Below, piece after piece: positions 18,201 to 29,006 of a stretch of 64,000 nucleotides of DNA. The position numbers were made by a program, and so were the translations under genes. Source of the DNA: Malurus cyaneus samueli (taxonomy: Eukaryota; Chordata; Aves; Passeriformes; Maluridae); the NCBI GenBank assembly GCA_009741485.1, contig CM019238.1:12607030-12671029 (forward strand), written 5' to 3'. The notes under the pieces were generated by a model. That model saw nothing but the letters and a program-made list of their open reading frames with translations, was not told the origin of the DNA and did not search any database. Position 1 is the first letter of the stretch; each line of letters starts with the position of its first letter.

Positions 18201-18640
18201 GGGGCACAGCCTTTGGGAAGATCCTGTGGACAGGACCAGGACATGACCGTGGTGAGGAGCAGAGCAGCTCACGGCCCTCCTGCTCTCGATGGAGACACCC
18301 TTGTTCTGTCCCACAGATCCTGTAGCACCTGCTGAGCACCACAATGGCCAAGGCAGGATGGGATCCCCAGCCTGGGGTCATGTCTGACTCCTCTGACTTT
18401 GGAGGTGGCCAGGGCATAGACCTGGGACATTGTGGGCTCCTCGCTCCAACATGTTAGTATTAACTGTAGGAGGTAAGAAATGATGAAAATTGGCTCTGTT
18501 ATTTTACTTGATTGGGCTATTTATTTGTAATACAGTAATTCTTCAAACCAGCTGAGAGCAGAATGAGGGGGAGTGTGGAGAGTTATTGAATTTGTTATAA
18601 AAACATTTTATTCTTTTGCTAAAACTCCATCCCTAATACT
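15252..18640. other. Intergenic spacer
   Basis: No exon is supported. The stretch has a GC-rich patch at about 15480-15700, which gives overlapping Pro/Ala/Gly-rich open frames on both strands, and otherwise ordinary sequence with a T-run at 17901-17921 and a short CA repeat at about 18097-18109. A gene on either strand would need several coding exons, and I could not assemble any. Confidence 0.5.
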
Positions 18641-19677
18641 GCTGCATTGGAAGTCAAACAAGCCCAGTACCCAGGCTATCAGCTTCTATTAGTGCACAAT
18701 TGTTATAGAGAAACAGCCTGGCCAGGCTCAAAAACCTCATTTACCACCAGGACTCTGGGCAGGAATACAGGAATTCCACTTGGAATAATAATGTATTTTT
18801 GGTGGATAATAATTATTGGCATCAGGTTGTCCCCAATGACAGAGTGTTCTTCTGCCTCCAGCACAGCACTGGGATTGGAGCTGGATTTATTTTCCCTTAA
18901 AAATGAACCTCTGCCAATAACAGGGCTCCAGGGTTCCAATCAGGATCCTACCTGGAACACTTCTGCTCACCCTGGCCAGCCCCCTCCACCAGCTCCCCTT
19001 TGCCACTCAGTGCTCGTGGGGAGAAGGGCATGCCTTCAGAGGGGAGTCATCACCTGTGAGAAGGATGAAAAGACTTCATATGTTTTGCAGTCTCACCTTA
19101 GCAGGTGTGAGATAAGCTCTGCTCAGAATTCCCTGCCCACACAAGGACAGAGCCACGGTCCCCACCTCTGTGGGTACATTTCAGGGCGTGCAGGTGAGGT
19201 ATCCTATCCACACCCCACACATTTCACTTGAGTTCTTTAAAGCAAACCCCCATAAGTCAGGCACATGTGGCTCAGCAGGATTGCTGGCTGCGAGCTGTGG
19301 CTGCTGGGAGCAGCAGGACAGACGTCTGCCTTCCTGCTCCAGAGACAGCTCAAGGGAAGTTCCCGTGCGTGTGCCTTGTGTGGGCCAAACAGCATTCCCT
19401 GGCATTCCCTCTGCAGCTGGAGGCTGGCCAAGCTGTGAGTGCCTCTGCACAGCTCTGCATCCCAGCTGGAGATGTTCCTGCTGGAGCTAGCTGAGGTAAG
19501 GACGGGTACCCCAGCACCCTGACATGCTGCCAACCTCTCTGTGAAATGTGGCTGAGGTGGCACCAGGACTGGGGGTGGGAGCCAGCCTTGTTCTGGTCAC
19601 CAAGGAGTGGGTCCTCAACACCGTACTGCTCTGCTCACATGGAGCTCGTGTGTTCCTCTGCCGGTTCTGCCTCACAG

Positions 19678-20388
19678 GATTTACCTCTTATCCCATGGAG
19701 TACGAGAATCCCAAGGACTTGGAGGGGAACACGATTGGTTATCATTGCTCCTTGGGCTTCAGCCAAAAACGAGGCAAGACCAGACAACACATGTGCTCTG
19801 AGGTGAGGAGCAGACAGGGTGTAAACCTCCTGTTCAGTGGGAGTTCCTGCCTTGGCTGGGAGCACCTGCTCTGCATTGGGATGGGGCGCCCCAGGGGCTG
19901 CTTCAGAAGAGCAGACCTGAGGTATGGCCAAACCCAGCCACCCTCTGCCTACTGTGGTGTGTCCAGTCACCCAAGAACACCTGAGATTACACCCCCAGAG
20001 CCAGGAACCACTCGAAGGTAAGGCATGGCATACTTTGAATTCCTATCCCAGAAGGTAAGGCATGGCGTATTTTGAATTCCCATCCCAAAAGCGTGCAGGA
20101 AGCTGCTCTCCCAACAGACTTCTGGCCCTGTCCTCCTGCTGTGACAGTGGCCTCGGGCAAGTAGGAGGCACAGGCAGAGCTCTGGGCTCAGGTCACCCAC
20201 AGGAGGGTCACAGGACCCTGCCCACACCTCCTTGGGCTGGAGCAGGCAGGGACACTGAGATCATCACCCCCTGCAGATGTGGCGAGGGTGGGCACTCTTG
20301 GAACACCTGGGCTGCACCATGTACATCTGTGACAGGGGCTCCAGGCACCCACACGAACCACAGAAAAGGCTTCTTTGGAAACTGCTGA
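19678..20388 (+). pseudogene. Candidate sushi (CCP) domain exons, IL2RA/IL15RA-like; gene or relic
   Basis: A putative exon at 19678-19802 (acceptor CCTCACAG, donor GAG|GTGAGG) encodes a segment with GNTIGYHC then SLGF...KRGK...MC. The two cysteines have 15 residues between them, the same spacing as in the sushi domains of IL15RA and IL2RA, and the GF..K.G context is similar. About 480 bases downstream, 20281-20388 encodes CGEGGHSWNTWAAPC, which looks like the closing W..P.C of a sushi domain. Joining the two in the sushi frame needs the second exon to start at 20290, after a poor acceptor (GGCGAG); the better acceptor (CCCCTGCAG, exon at 20280) puts it out of frame. No signal-peptide or membrane exon was found. 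It may be a decayed gene, a poorly resolved real gene, or chance. No symbol is given. Confidence 0.3.
20014..20087 (+). repeat. 37-bp direct tandem duplication
   Basis: Two adjacent copies, 20014-20050 and 20051-20087, differ at only three positions, all transitions. Each begins GAAGGTAAGG, so a donor-like site is duplicated along with the unit. The similarity suggests a recent event. It lies between the two sushi-like pieces. Confidence 0.95.
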
Positions 20389-21009
20389 TGCTGAACACCT
20401 CTACCACTGCCATGGCTTTGTGTTTGGTGATGGAGGACAGGTTCTTCCAGACTCCAGAGGCAGCGCTGTCCAGAGCTGTTGCAGCCGGGCAAGCACTCAT
20501 AGAGTCTGCCAGAGTCTGGACAACCATAGCTTTAATTAGAACAGAAAACATCCTTCATGCTAATAACTATTTCAAACCAACCAGCGTAAGGCATGAACAA
20601 GCTTAACAAATGCTGTAATTACAGAGTTTAAACAGCAAATGTTCCTCAGTGAAACTCTGGGAATGCGAGTTCCTTGGGCATTGTTTAGGGGTCTCTGCCA
20701 CCCCCTGTCCGCAGGCCACATAGAAAGCCACACCTGAGATTTGGCACCTCTGGAGAGAAACCAAAAGCTGATGCCTGTGGTCCTGCAGGGACCCTGAGGG
20801 GATGAGCCCAGGACTGCAGCCACCCCATCCAACAGCACCAGCTGAGCCCCTCCTGCCCGTTCCCACACCAGGGGATGAGGCTGACAGCCTCAGCCAACGC
20901 AGCATCCCTCTGAGAGGTACCCCTGCCCTGCCAGACAGGTGGGCAGGGGGCTGCAGTGATAGGGAGAGGAATCAAAACTCACCAAGCATCACCGTGTCTG
21001 GCTCCAAAA

Positions 21010-21015
21010 TTTATT
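21010..21015 (-). terminator. Polyadenylation signal AATAAA (- strand)
   Basis: TTTATT on the + strand reads AATAAA on the - strand. Cleavage would fall 10-30 bases further, near 20985-21000. It is the strongest candidate end for the EDA2R transcript, though about 4 kb beyond the stop codon. Confidence 0.4.
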
Positions 21016-22396
21016 GAACTACAAAAACACAGCACTCAGCACCAGGTCTGGAGGAATGTGGGGGATCACCCCCCTTCCATTAACAGAGGGCAGGAGCTTC
21101 AGCTTCTGCTTGATTTGAACACAGACAACACCCCAAACCCAACAGAAACAATGCTACATCAGAACTACAATGGTAACAGCACAGAATTTACAAAAATATA
21201 AATAACCTATTCGTAACCTTAAAGAAAAATAACATCTACCATAAAAAACAACATGTATTCCCTTGGGTAAACCATGGCTACAGAAATGTAGTGATTTTTT
21301 TAAGCACCAGAGTCTGAAGTATTAAATAATCCAACACAGAGAGGGTATATTCCCCCAACACTTGCAGACTCTTCCAAGAAGTGTGCCCAGATCAATAACA
21401 CCAAGCTTTCTTCAATCTTGCCTATTTCTATAAAAGCACATTGGAGGGAGAACTCTCATGAGCCCCCTGTTCAGGAACAGCACCCGAGGGATGCTCACCA
21501 ATTGTTCACCAGAATAAACACTTTAACAACACTGAAGCATGTGCCTATTTTAAGTCTATGCTTAAGAGCTTCCCAGAACAGGGCTGGATTTAAACTTATC
21601 ATACAAATTCCTCTGCAAATCAGACTTCCAGGCAAGACTGGTATGGAGACCAATTGCTTGTAAAAAAATAACCCTGTTGCACTGGAGCGTTTCCACTGTT
21701 CAGTTGCAGCTCAAGTTTGCACAAGATGCAGAGTTATTTGATTTTTTTCACCTCTCTGTGAGCCATGCCAGCTTGGCACAAATGGCTTCCTGAGGCTGTG
21801 ACGTGAGATCCAGCACTACAGGAATTTCCCTCCCTTACATTCCATGTATTATGTTGAAAACACTATTAAAAAGCAAAAGTCAAGTATCAAGTCCATTGGT
21901 TCCCTGCTGAAGCAGTTCCCTGTCCAGGGATCACCGTTGTTCTGATGTCCAAGTCACAGCATTATCCCTGTTTTCAAGGCTCTCATGGTTCCCTGAGGGC
22001 TCTGGCTGGGCTTGAAGCAACCTGGCCAAAGGGTCTTAGGTTGGGCTAAAGGCTACCTGTTGAACTTTTGGCCCTTGTAAACACAGCTGGATTTGTCACC
22101 AGAGCTGAAGGCAGGTGGCTAACACAGGCACAGAGTGGGGAGCAGCCCTTGGCTGGGAGCTGGGGGTCCCTCACTGCTGAACAGCCCCGTCCTGCAACTT
22201 TTGGGCAGTGTCCAGCCCTGCTGGAGCACCAAGCAGTGTGACCTGCACTGACACCACGAGTGAGGCTGTGTGGGGGAGCCAAGGACAGTTCAAACACATC
22301 CAAAAACCAGCCCCTGCCCACCAGTGCTGGGGCAGCACACTCAGTGGCACAGCCAGGGCCTGAGGGACAGTGCCAGTGGGGCAGGAGCTGTGGCAT

Positions 22397-22495
22397 GGCA
22401 CACACCACCCTACACACCCCGTATGGCACGGCACACACCATCCTACACACCCTGTATGGCATGGCACACACCACCCTACACACCCTGTATGGCAC
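22397..22495. repeat. 33-bp tandem repeat, 3 copies
   Basis: Units 22397-22429, 22430-22462 and 22463-22495 share GGCACACACCA, a CCTACACACCC core and GTATGGCA, and differ at a few transitions. The array lies in the probable 3' UTR of EDA2R. Open frames crossing it in several frames are translations of the repeat. Confidence 0.95.
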
Positions 22496-23703
22496 GGCCC
22501 AGACCCACACCCAGCACAGCAACACCCAGCTCATGCGTTGCACCCTCAAGGCAGGGGTTAACTTTTGAGTGTAAATAATATTGCTCAGAGACATCAAACA
22601 ACAGTTTGCCTTCAAAGCTAGGAAGGGAGTGGGGTTCATTTCTTTATACATGTGAGGAAAAAAACCCAAACAAATGAACTAAAGCTTCCCTCCATTTGCT
22701 TGGCCCAGAGCCCCACCCTGGCACACCAGTGGAGCTGCCCAGCATGTGAAAATATCTGCAACACACCTGTGACATGTCCCCATTATTCACAACTTTAATT
22801 TAACAGCCCTTGCTGCCCTGACACTGCTCTGTGACACGACTAGGCTGGCTCTGCCATTCTGCCCGGCTGTCACAGCTCTGTACACTACAAGTGACCACAC
22901 ACTGGTGGCACCGGTGACACAGAACACACAGGACAAGCTGCCCAGTCCAGTTCCAACTTCAAAGCCAGGGCAGGCAAGCTGAGCTGCAGGGAGGCTCTTA
23001 CTCAGATGCCGTGGGTGAAGTTATTTTCCTTCCCGCTGGAAGTGAGTGCGTCCACAGAGGGATTAAATATTTGTTGGATTTTTGTGAGGTGATTAAACCC
23101 AGCACTCTCCCTGCCACAGAAAAGCCTCAAACAGGAAATCCCTGGCCCCAGGCTGTGAGTGCTGCAGCAACACTCCCGGCTGCTCCCTTATGGCCCCAAG
23201 GGCAGCAGGAATCTGACTAATCCTGGCCCCACACAGCACGAGGTTCAACGCTGTGGGTCTTGGGAGCAAAGAGCGATGAAATGACCTTGACTGTGGAAGA
23301 AACAAACAGAGAGGGAAAGCACCAGGTCTGGCTGAAACTGCCCGTGCCTTTGCTTATCTAAGCACATCCTGGGCGTGTTCGAGTCCCAACATCATTAAAC
23401 CGGGAAGGAAACACCAGCAGCTATTAATACCGGGGGTGGAGGAGATCTGCCTTCCTAGAGGGGCACCCGCTTCTTGGTCAGATAGGAGGTCCTGGGGGCC
23501 TGGCTGGGGGCAGCAGGCAGTGGGGTAACAGTGCCACTTGCTGGTGACCGCCACAGCACCGGCTCGGCCTGAGACCCCGGGACAGGCAGGACAGCAGAGA
23601 GCAAACCCAGCCATGGCAGCGAGGGACAAAGCTACAGAGGCAGAGCAGGCAGCTCACACCGGGTGATGCTGTCTGGGAGCTTCAGGATAACTAGGGTGAC
23701 ACA

Positions 23704-23790
23704 AATCACAGAATATTCAGAGTTGGAAGGGACCACGACGATCAAGTGAATGGCCCACCCAGGGATGGAGCCCCAGCCCGGTGTTATCAG
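23704..23790 (-). mobile_element. CR1 LINE 3' fragment
   Basis: AATCACAGAAT followed by GTTGGAAGGGACC and ATCAAG is the reverse complement of the CR1 3' end, so the element lies on the - strand. Only the extreme 3' part remains, as is usual for CR1. Confidence 0.75.
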
Positions 23791-25082
23791 CACCACGCTC
23801 GGTCAGCGCTGCCGGGCACTGAGCCACTGCCGCAGCCCCGCTGGCAGCTGCTCCGCCCGTGACCCCGCGGGAGCGGCCACCGCAAATCCTGCGTGCCTGG
23901 CCGCCCCCACACCGCTGTGCCCCGCTCAGGAACGTGCCCCCGCAGCCCCCGCTCCTGTCCAGGGCCACCAGCAGGGCCCCAGTGGCCAGGGCAGACTGAG
24001 AACAGCCCAGCTGCCCGCAGCCCCCAGGCTCAGACACAGCACCGAAATCAGGGTGACTGGTGACAGCAAGCCCTGACAAATCCCTCAGGATGAAATTCCA
24101 AGCAGAAGGGTGCTCCCCTGCCCAGTAGCAACTCCCAGGAATGAGAAACCAGGCCATTTTTTGGCAGGAAAATAAAGTATTATTTTAAAAGAAGCTGTTT
24201 CTTGTGTGGCTGGCACAGGAACATCACTGCTGCCTTTGGCCACAATCACAGCTTCAGCCCCCAACTGCCACCTGCTCCCCAGGGCATGGCGGTGCCGTGT
24301 CCCTGACCTGATACCCTGTGCCACTGCAGGTGGCTTGCAAAGCCTTGGGGGTGATGGGCAGTGGCAGCCACGGGGCTGGGGTGAGCCAGCACCTGCCCTG
24401 GGCCAGCAGCCACAGTCCCACAAGGACACACATCAGCTCATCTTAGGAATCAGTCAAACTCCTGCCAGGATCCTGCACAGCAGCACAGATGGACACAAGA
24501 GGAAGGTGCCAGGGTGGCACAGGGGGGCAAAGGCTGCAGCCCAGCACATCAGCCATGCCAGGTCCTCTGCCAAGGAAACTGCAGCACAGAGGGAGAGAAG
24601 CAACTGAAAAGTAAACTGGGAAAGTGACAACGGGCACCTGGGAAAGCAGAACATGGGCAGAGAAAGGGTAGGAAAGCTGGAATGGAAGGGAGGCGATGGC
24701 TGGGCTCCCAGGAGGGCACGGCCCATGGAAACCGAGCCCCATGGCTGAGGGACCCCATGGCAACAGCGGGGCAGGACAGGGCTCACTGCAGAGCTGGAGC
24801 ACCACAGCACGGACAGTGTAGCCACTGACCAGCAAGGGTGCCACAGACAGAGGAAAACAGCCTCTGGAGGAGTCTGAGCGAGCCATGGAACTGGCAGAAG
24901 GCACAGCTTTGCTTCCTGGAATCCTTTTGCAGGGATGCCCCTGTCGTGTCCTTCCATTCCATGATGCAAACACCATCCCTGTGTTCTCCAGCCATGCACA
25001 CAGGGAGGTTGTGTGACTGCACCGGATCCTCTCCCACACCAGTAACACAGTGCATGGAGCTTCCTCCGTCCCTCCCTGCCCT

Positions 25083-25378
25083 CTAGCGCTGGCGGTCCGG
25101 TGTGGGGCTCAGTGTGAAGTGGTCGCAGAGCAGGAGCAAGGCGTCAAAGCGCTGGAGCCGCTGCAGCGCCTGCGCCAGCAGCGGGACAGTGACGGCGGCT
25201 CCCGCGTAGGTGAAGTGTGTGACCAGCTGCTCGAAGCCCGAAATCCGTCCCAGCAGCTGTGGCATGAGCCCCAGCTCCAGCGCCACGTGGCTGAAGTTCT
25301 TCACGCCGTTCAAGGAAGGGTCCAACAAGAAGGCAAGAGACTGCACCAAGGAATGGGGCAGCTCCGCTATGGGGAGAC
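25083..25378 (-). other. EDA2R: Last EDA2R exon: death domain
   Basis: This exon, with the 49-base exon before it (25814-25766), encodes residues 404-517. The pattern is LPHSLVQSLAFLLDP, then a WxxxA-like position filled by FSHVALELGL, then LVTHF, then LLAQALQRLQRFDALLLLC. The helix-5/6 signature (LL.AL.RLQR.D.L..LC) is typical of death domains such as those of NGFR and EDAR. The conserved Trp of helix 3 is replaced by Phe. The frame is continuous through both introns and the exon ends in a normal TAG. It sits directly before the probable 3' UTR. Confidence 0.8.
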
Positions 25379-28300
25379 CTGGGGGCAGCAACACAGCGAG
25401 GCTGCGTTAGTATCCATCATACCCAGACAGGATGAGGGCAAAGGGAACAGCCAGCCCCCAGCCTCAGTCCTGCCTAGAGGTGAAGGGTCACCCTGCCAGG
25501 GCAGGAATCTCCTCCAACATCACTTTTAGAGCTCAGCAACATGGAGCTGGCTCAGTCATGGGGAAACTGGAAACTGGTGACACCTTGCCCCAGGCCACTC
25601 AAGGCAGCAGCACAGAGAATGTGCCCTGTGGACCAGCATCCAGGCCACAAGTCAGGGAGTCCCTGGTGGGGACATGGAGGCTTCTGGACAAGTTCCCTTC
25701 CAAGGACCTGCCTCTCTGATATTCTAGTGCTTGGAATACAAAGGTGAGACTGGAAGGCCGCTTACCCTTGGCTGTGCTGCTGATCTGAGTCACCAGGCTC
25801 TGGGCATCATCCACCTGGCAAGACAAAGACCCCAAGGTTGGTGGCAATCAGCAATGCCTGGCACTGCTCCCAGGGCCATCACAGGGGCCCAGGGAATGCT
25901 GCTTCTCCTCCAGCCTGGCCACTCCATATTAATGTACTTCAGTCCACATTCCTACCCCTATGCTGAGCCCAGCCCCTGTGCCCCAGCCTCAGGCAACTGG
26001 CAGCAGTTCCTTGGAGTGGTGAGGATGGAGGAACTTACCGGCTGCTCCCCAGGTGGGACTTCAGCTGTGGGCAAGTGATGAGCGCTGTCCTGCACCACAG
26101 CCCCGCTCTCTGCTGGAATCCTCCTCATAGCCCGGCTTGCTGCATCCTCCAGCCGCTCACCACCCACAAACTCCGCCTGCGTGGAGAACTTCTGGAGGTC
26201 CAGCTCAGTGCACTCCACTGGTGCATGTGGCCACTTGTGCTGCATCTCGGAGGCACAGGAGGAAAGGGGAGCCAGAGCCTCCACCGTGCCCGGCCGGCCC
26301 TGCCTGGGCGTGGGGGGTGGCAGGACCCCTTCCAGGCAGTCGCCGTGGCCCGAGGCCCGGATGAGGGGCTGGCTTTCCAGGAGACTCCTGCCCAGCTGGG
26401 CTTTGGAGGCAGTGCTGACTGCAATGGCTGGTGGCAAATCCATCTCCGGCTGGAGAGAGGGGAGCTGCAGACCCACGGCTTCCCCATCTGAAATGAACTG
26501 CACCGCTTCCACGGGGCCTGGAAGCAGAAACCAGCACGGATCAGTGAAGCTCAACCACCCAGCTCTGTCCTTCCTGCCTAAGGGCATCTCCTCCTGCGAC
26601 TTTGTGAGCTGGAGCCCAGCACCACCCTCCCTCCCCCAGGAAGGCAGCAAGAGCAGGTACCTTCTGCCTGCCTGTAGCAAGGGCTCAGGTTCTTCACGCC
26701 CAGGCAGCAGGGGCCAGACATCTGCTCCTCGCACAGGAACCTGCCGGGCGCTGCTGCCGTTGGGAACGTTGCTCGCTGGCCCGAGAAGTTCTGAGTCCTC
26801 AGGAAGACTTGGAGGATAGAGGAGAAACAGCCTGAGCAAAGGCTTGGCTCGCTTCCCCGGCATGTTCTCAGCCCTGTGGTATGTCTGCCAGTGAGGAGCT
26901 GGGAGCCAGCAGCTCGTTGGCATGCTGCTGGATGCCATCCTGCCCCAGCCCTGGCCACTAAAACTACAGCCCTCTTCCTTCAGCAGCTAAGAGCCACTCA
27001 ACTGGTGAAACCTCAGAAGGGAGGATTGCCAGTTCTGAGTATGAAATGGCCTTCTCCCCCTCCTGATGGCCCTATGAAGGAGGGAGGCTCCTCTGTGCCA
27101 CTGAGTGGGCAAAGCTCGTGAGAGATCCCGCAGGCACGAGAAGCAGGATAAGGGGTCTGCTCTGGAGCTGAGGAACAGTTGGGTCACTGCTGTGAAAGCA
27201 GCAAAGCCCTGCACAGCGACAAGGGCCACGGGCACAGGTGAAAGGCACAGCAAGGAGAGAGCACCAACTCACCTCTCTGGCACTGGCTTTTCCAGAATCG
27301 CTTGCAGTAGATGATGGAGAGTGCCAGAAGCACCAGGACGATGATGACCAGGGCGCTGCTGGTCAGTGCGAGGAGGGCCGTGTCCTGTGGTGGCACAGTG
27401 GGGACAGCGACCTTCACCAGGTTTGTTCTGGACCGACCTGCAAACAGCCACAAAGCGCTGGAGCCAAACTCTGAGGCTTGGACCACCCCTTCCCTGCCCA
27501 TCCCTGATCACCACAGAGCCTCCTGCAGTGGGGCCCACGCCACGGTAGGGACACCTACACTGCGGCTCGGAGGATGGCGTCTGCTTGGTGCAGGGAATGC
27601 ACTGCTGCTCCAGCTGCCCGCTGATCTGTGCCTTCCGGTAAAACCTGCCAACAGAGAGAGGGAATCAGCACAGCCTGGCCCCCAGCGAGCTCCCACCACC
27701 CTGCTGTGCAGCCAGCTGTGCCACCCACCCCAGAGGGTGACCCCGCACTCCTGCCTGGCTGGCAACAGGAGCAACAGGGCTGTCACTGCTGGCTGGAGCC
27801 CCACCACACCTACTTGTTCATGTCCAGCCATTTGTCAAGAGGGAACATCTTTCCAACAGCCCCCCACTCCCACATCTGCTGAAGGGGATTGTAATCATTA
27901 ACAGCTCTCCAAAGGTCCAGGAACACCCCAGCTACAGCTCGGTCAAGAGGCTCACACACCAGAGCCCTGATACACTCCTGTCCCAGACCCACCACTGGCC
28001 AGCACACATTGGCAGCCCCTGGCTGCACTCAGCCATTTCATTTCAGTAATCCCTTAAACCCCCTCTCTGGTTGGGGATCACCAACCATAGTGTCTACAAC
28101 CCCTCATCTTCCAGGGCTCCACCACCCTGATGCCTACAGAACAACTCCAGAAGTCCAGAAGTTTTCTTTCATGGTGTTTACAGGAGCCTTCAGCTTCCCT
28201 TCTCTGGAGCTACCAGGGGACCCATCAGATGGGTCATTAACATCATTAACAGTGTCCTCACAGAGGCATCACGGGGTCACCAGGCTGTTCTCAGGTCCCA

Positions 28301-29006
28301 TGTCCTCGGTGGCCCCTCTGCCCACCCCGGTGTGCTCACCCCGGCAGGCACTCCCCGCAGACCGTGTTGGTCGTGGCTGTGCAGTTGGATTTCTGGAAGC
28401 GGTTGATGAGGGCGCAGGACAGGCAGCGCTCGCAGCGGTGATGTCCCCAGTGGTCCTTGAACTTCCTGGGAGGGCAGGGCACACACTGTGCATCTCCGCC
28501 GCTGCCGTCACCGCAGTCCTGCAAGGCAGGGGTTGGGGGGCATGGCTGTGGTGAGGGCTCCAGATGGCACTGAGGGCACCCCCTGCAGCAGAGCCCTGCT
28601 GGCACCCACCCAAGTGCAGCCCAGCCATGCAGTGTGACCTTGCTGGGGCTACAGACCATAGGATGTCTAGACTTCCATTAGTAAAAAAGGAAATCAGGTT
28701 GCTTCTCCTGCTGCCTTAAATCCCTCACCACCTCCTGCTTCCATTGTCTCACCTCCTGGCAGGGTGAGTGAAACAATCCCATCCCATGCTACTGAGTCTC
28801 AGCTCCTCCCAACATGCTGGGACCTAAGATCACCTTTCTGAAGGAAGGCTGGCAGAGGATTCACCCAGCTGTGCCACCTATGATGATGATTTCCGCTCCT
28901 TACACAGAATTGAATTTACCTTGGAAAGCTCCTGCCCGGGCATGCACTTTCTGCAAGGGACGCATTTCTTCTGGTCATCCAGGTACTCGCTCTCTTGGCA
29001 GGCCAT
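25083..29006 (-). CDS. EDA2R: EDA2R (XEDAR), ectodysplasin-A2 receptor, with C-terminal death domain
   Basis: Coding exons on the - strand: 29006-28920, 28518-28340, 27644-27559, 27437-27273, 26873-26661, 26517-26039, 25814-25766 and 25378-25083. All have GT/AG borders and consistent phases, giving 517 residues. It starts MACQESEYLDDQ, like human EDA2R, without a signal peptide (type III membrane protein). Cysteine-rich TNFR repeats span about 3-118, including GQELSKDCG and sequon N74-C-T; the membrane helix is about 138-160, followed by YCKRFW. The cytoplasmic part has a cysteine-rich stretch (about 173-243), the family motif PVECTELDLQKF at 343-354 (PxExxE fits a TRAF6 site), and a death domain at about 427-505. 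Human EDA2R (297 residues) has the TRAF motif but no death domain. EDA-A2 binding and NF-kB/JNK signalling are known for the family. The start lies four bases into its exon (acceptor at 29011). Confidence 0.93.

Larger units (their letters stand above)
20990..25082 (-). other. EDA2R: Probable long 3' UTR of EDA2R
   Basis: On the - strand the EDA2R stop codon is at 25085-25083. The first canonical AATAAA that I noticed downstream is at 21015-21010, followed by A/C-rich sequence typical of a cleavage region. The sequence between holds no other supported gene, a triplicated 33-bp repeat and one CR1 fragment. I therefore infer an untranslated region of about 4 kb. An ATTAAA variant at 22799-22794 could end a shorter form. 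RNA evidence would be needed to confirm either end. Confidence 0.4.

Noticed and set aside
18647..19231. 194-codon + strand open frame with a hydrophobic stretch (IIMYFWWIIIIGI)
   Set aside because: No family match, no conserved motif, no splice partner; the length is possible by chance in this sequence. It is close to the sushi-like pieces, so I record it.
19418..19495. Possible exon with good acceptor (CTCTGCAG) and donor (GAG|GTAAGG) before the sushi-like exon
   Set aside because: No frame through it is both open and phase-compatible with the next candidate exon, so it is not called.
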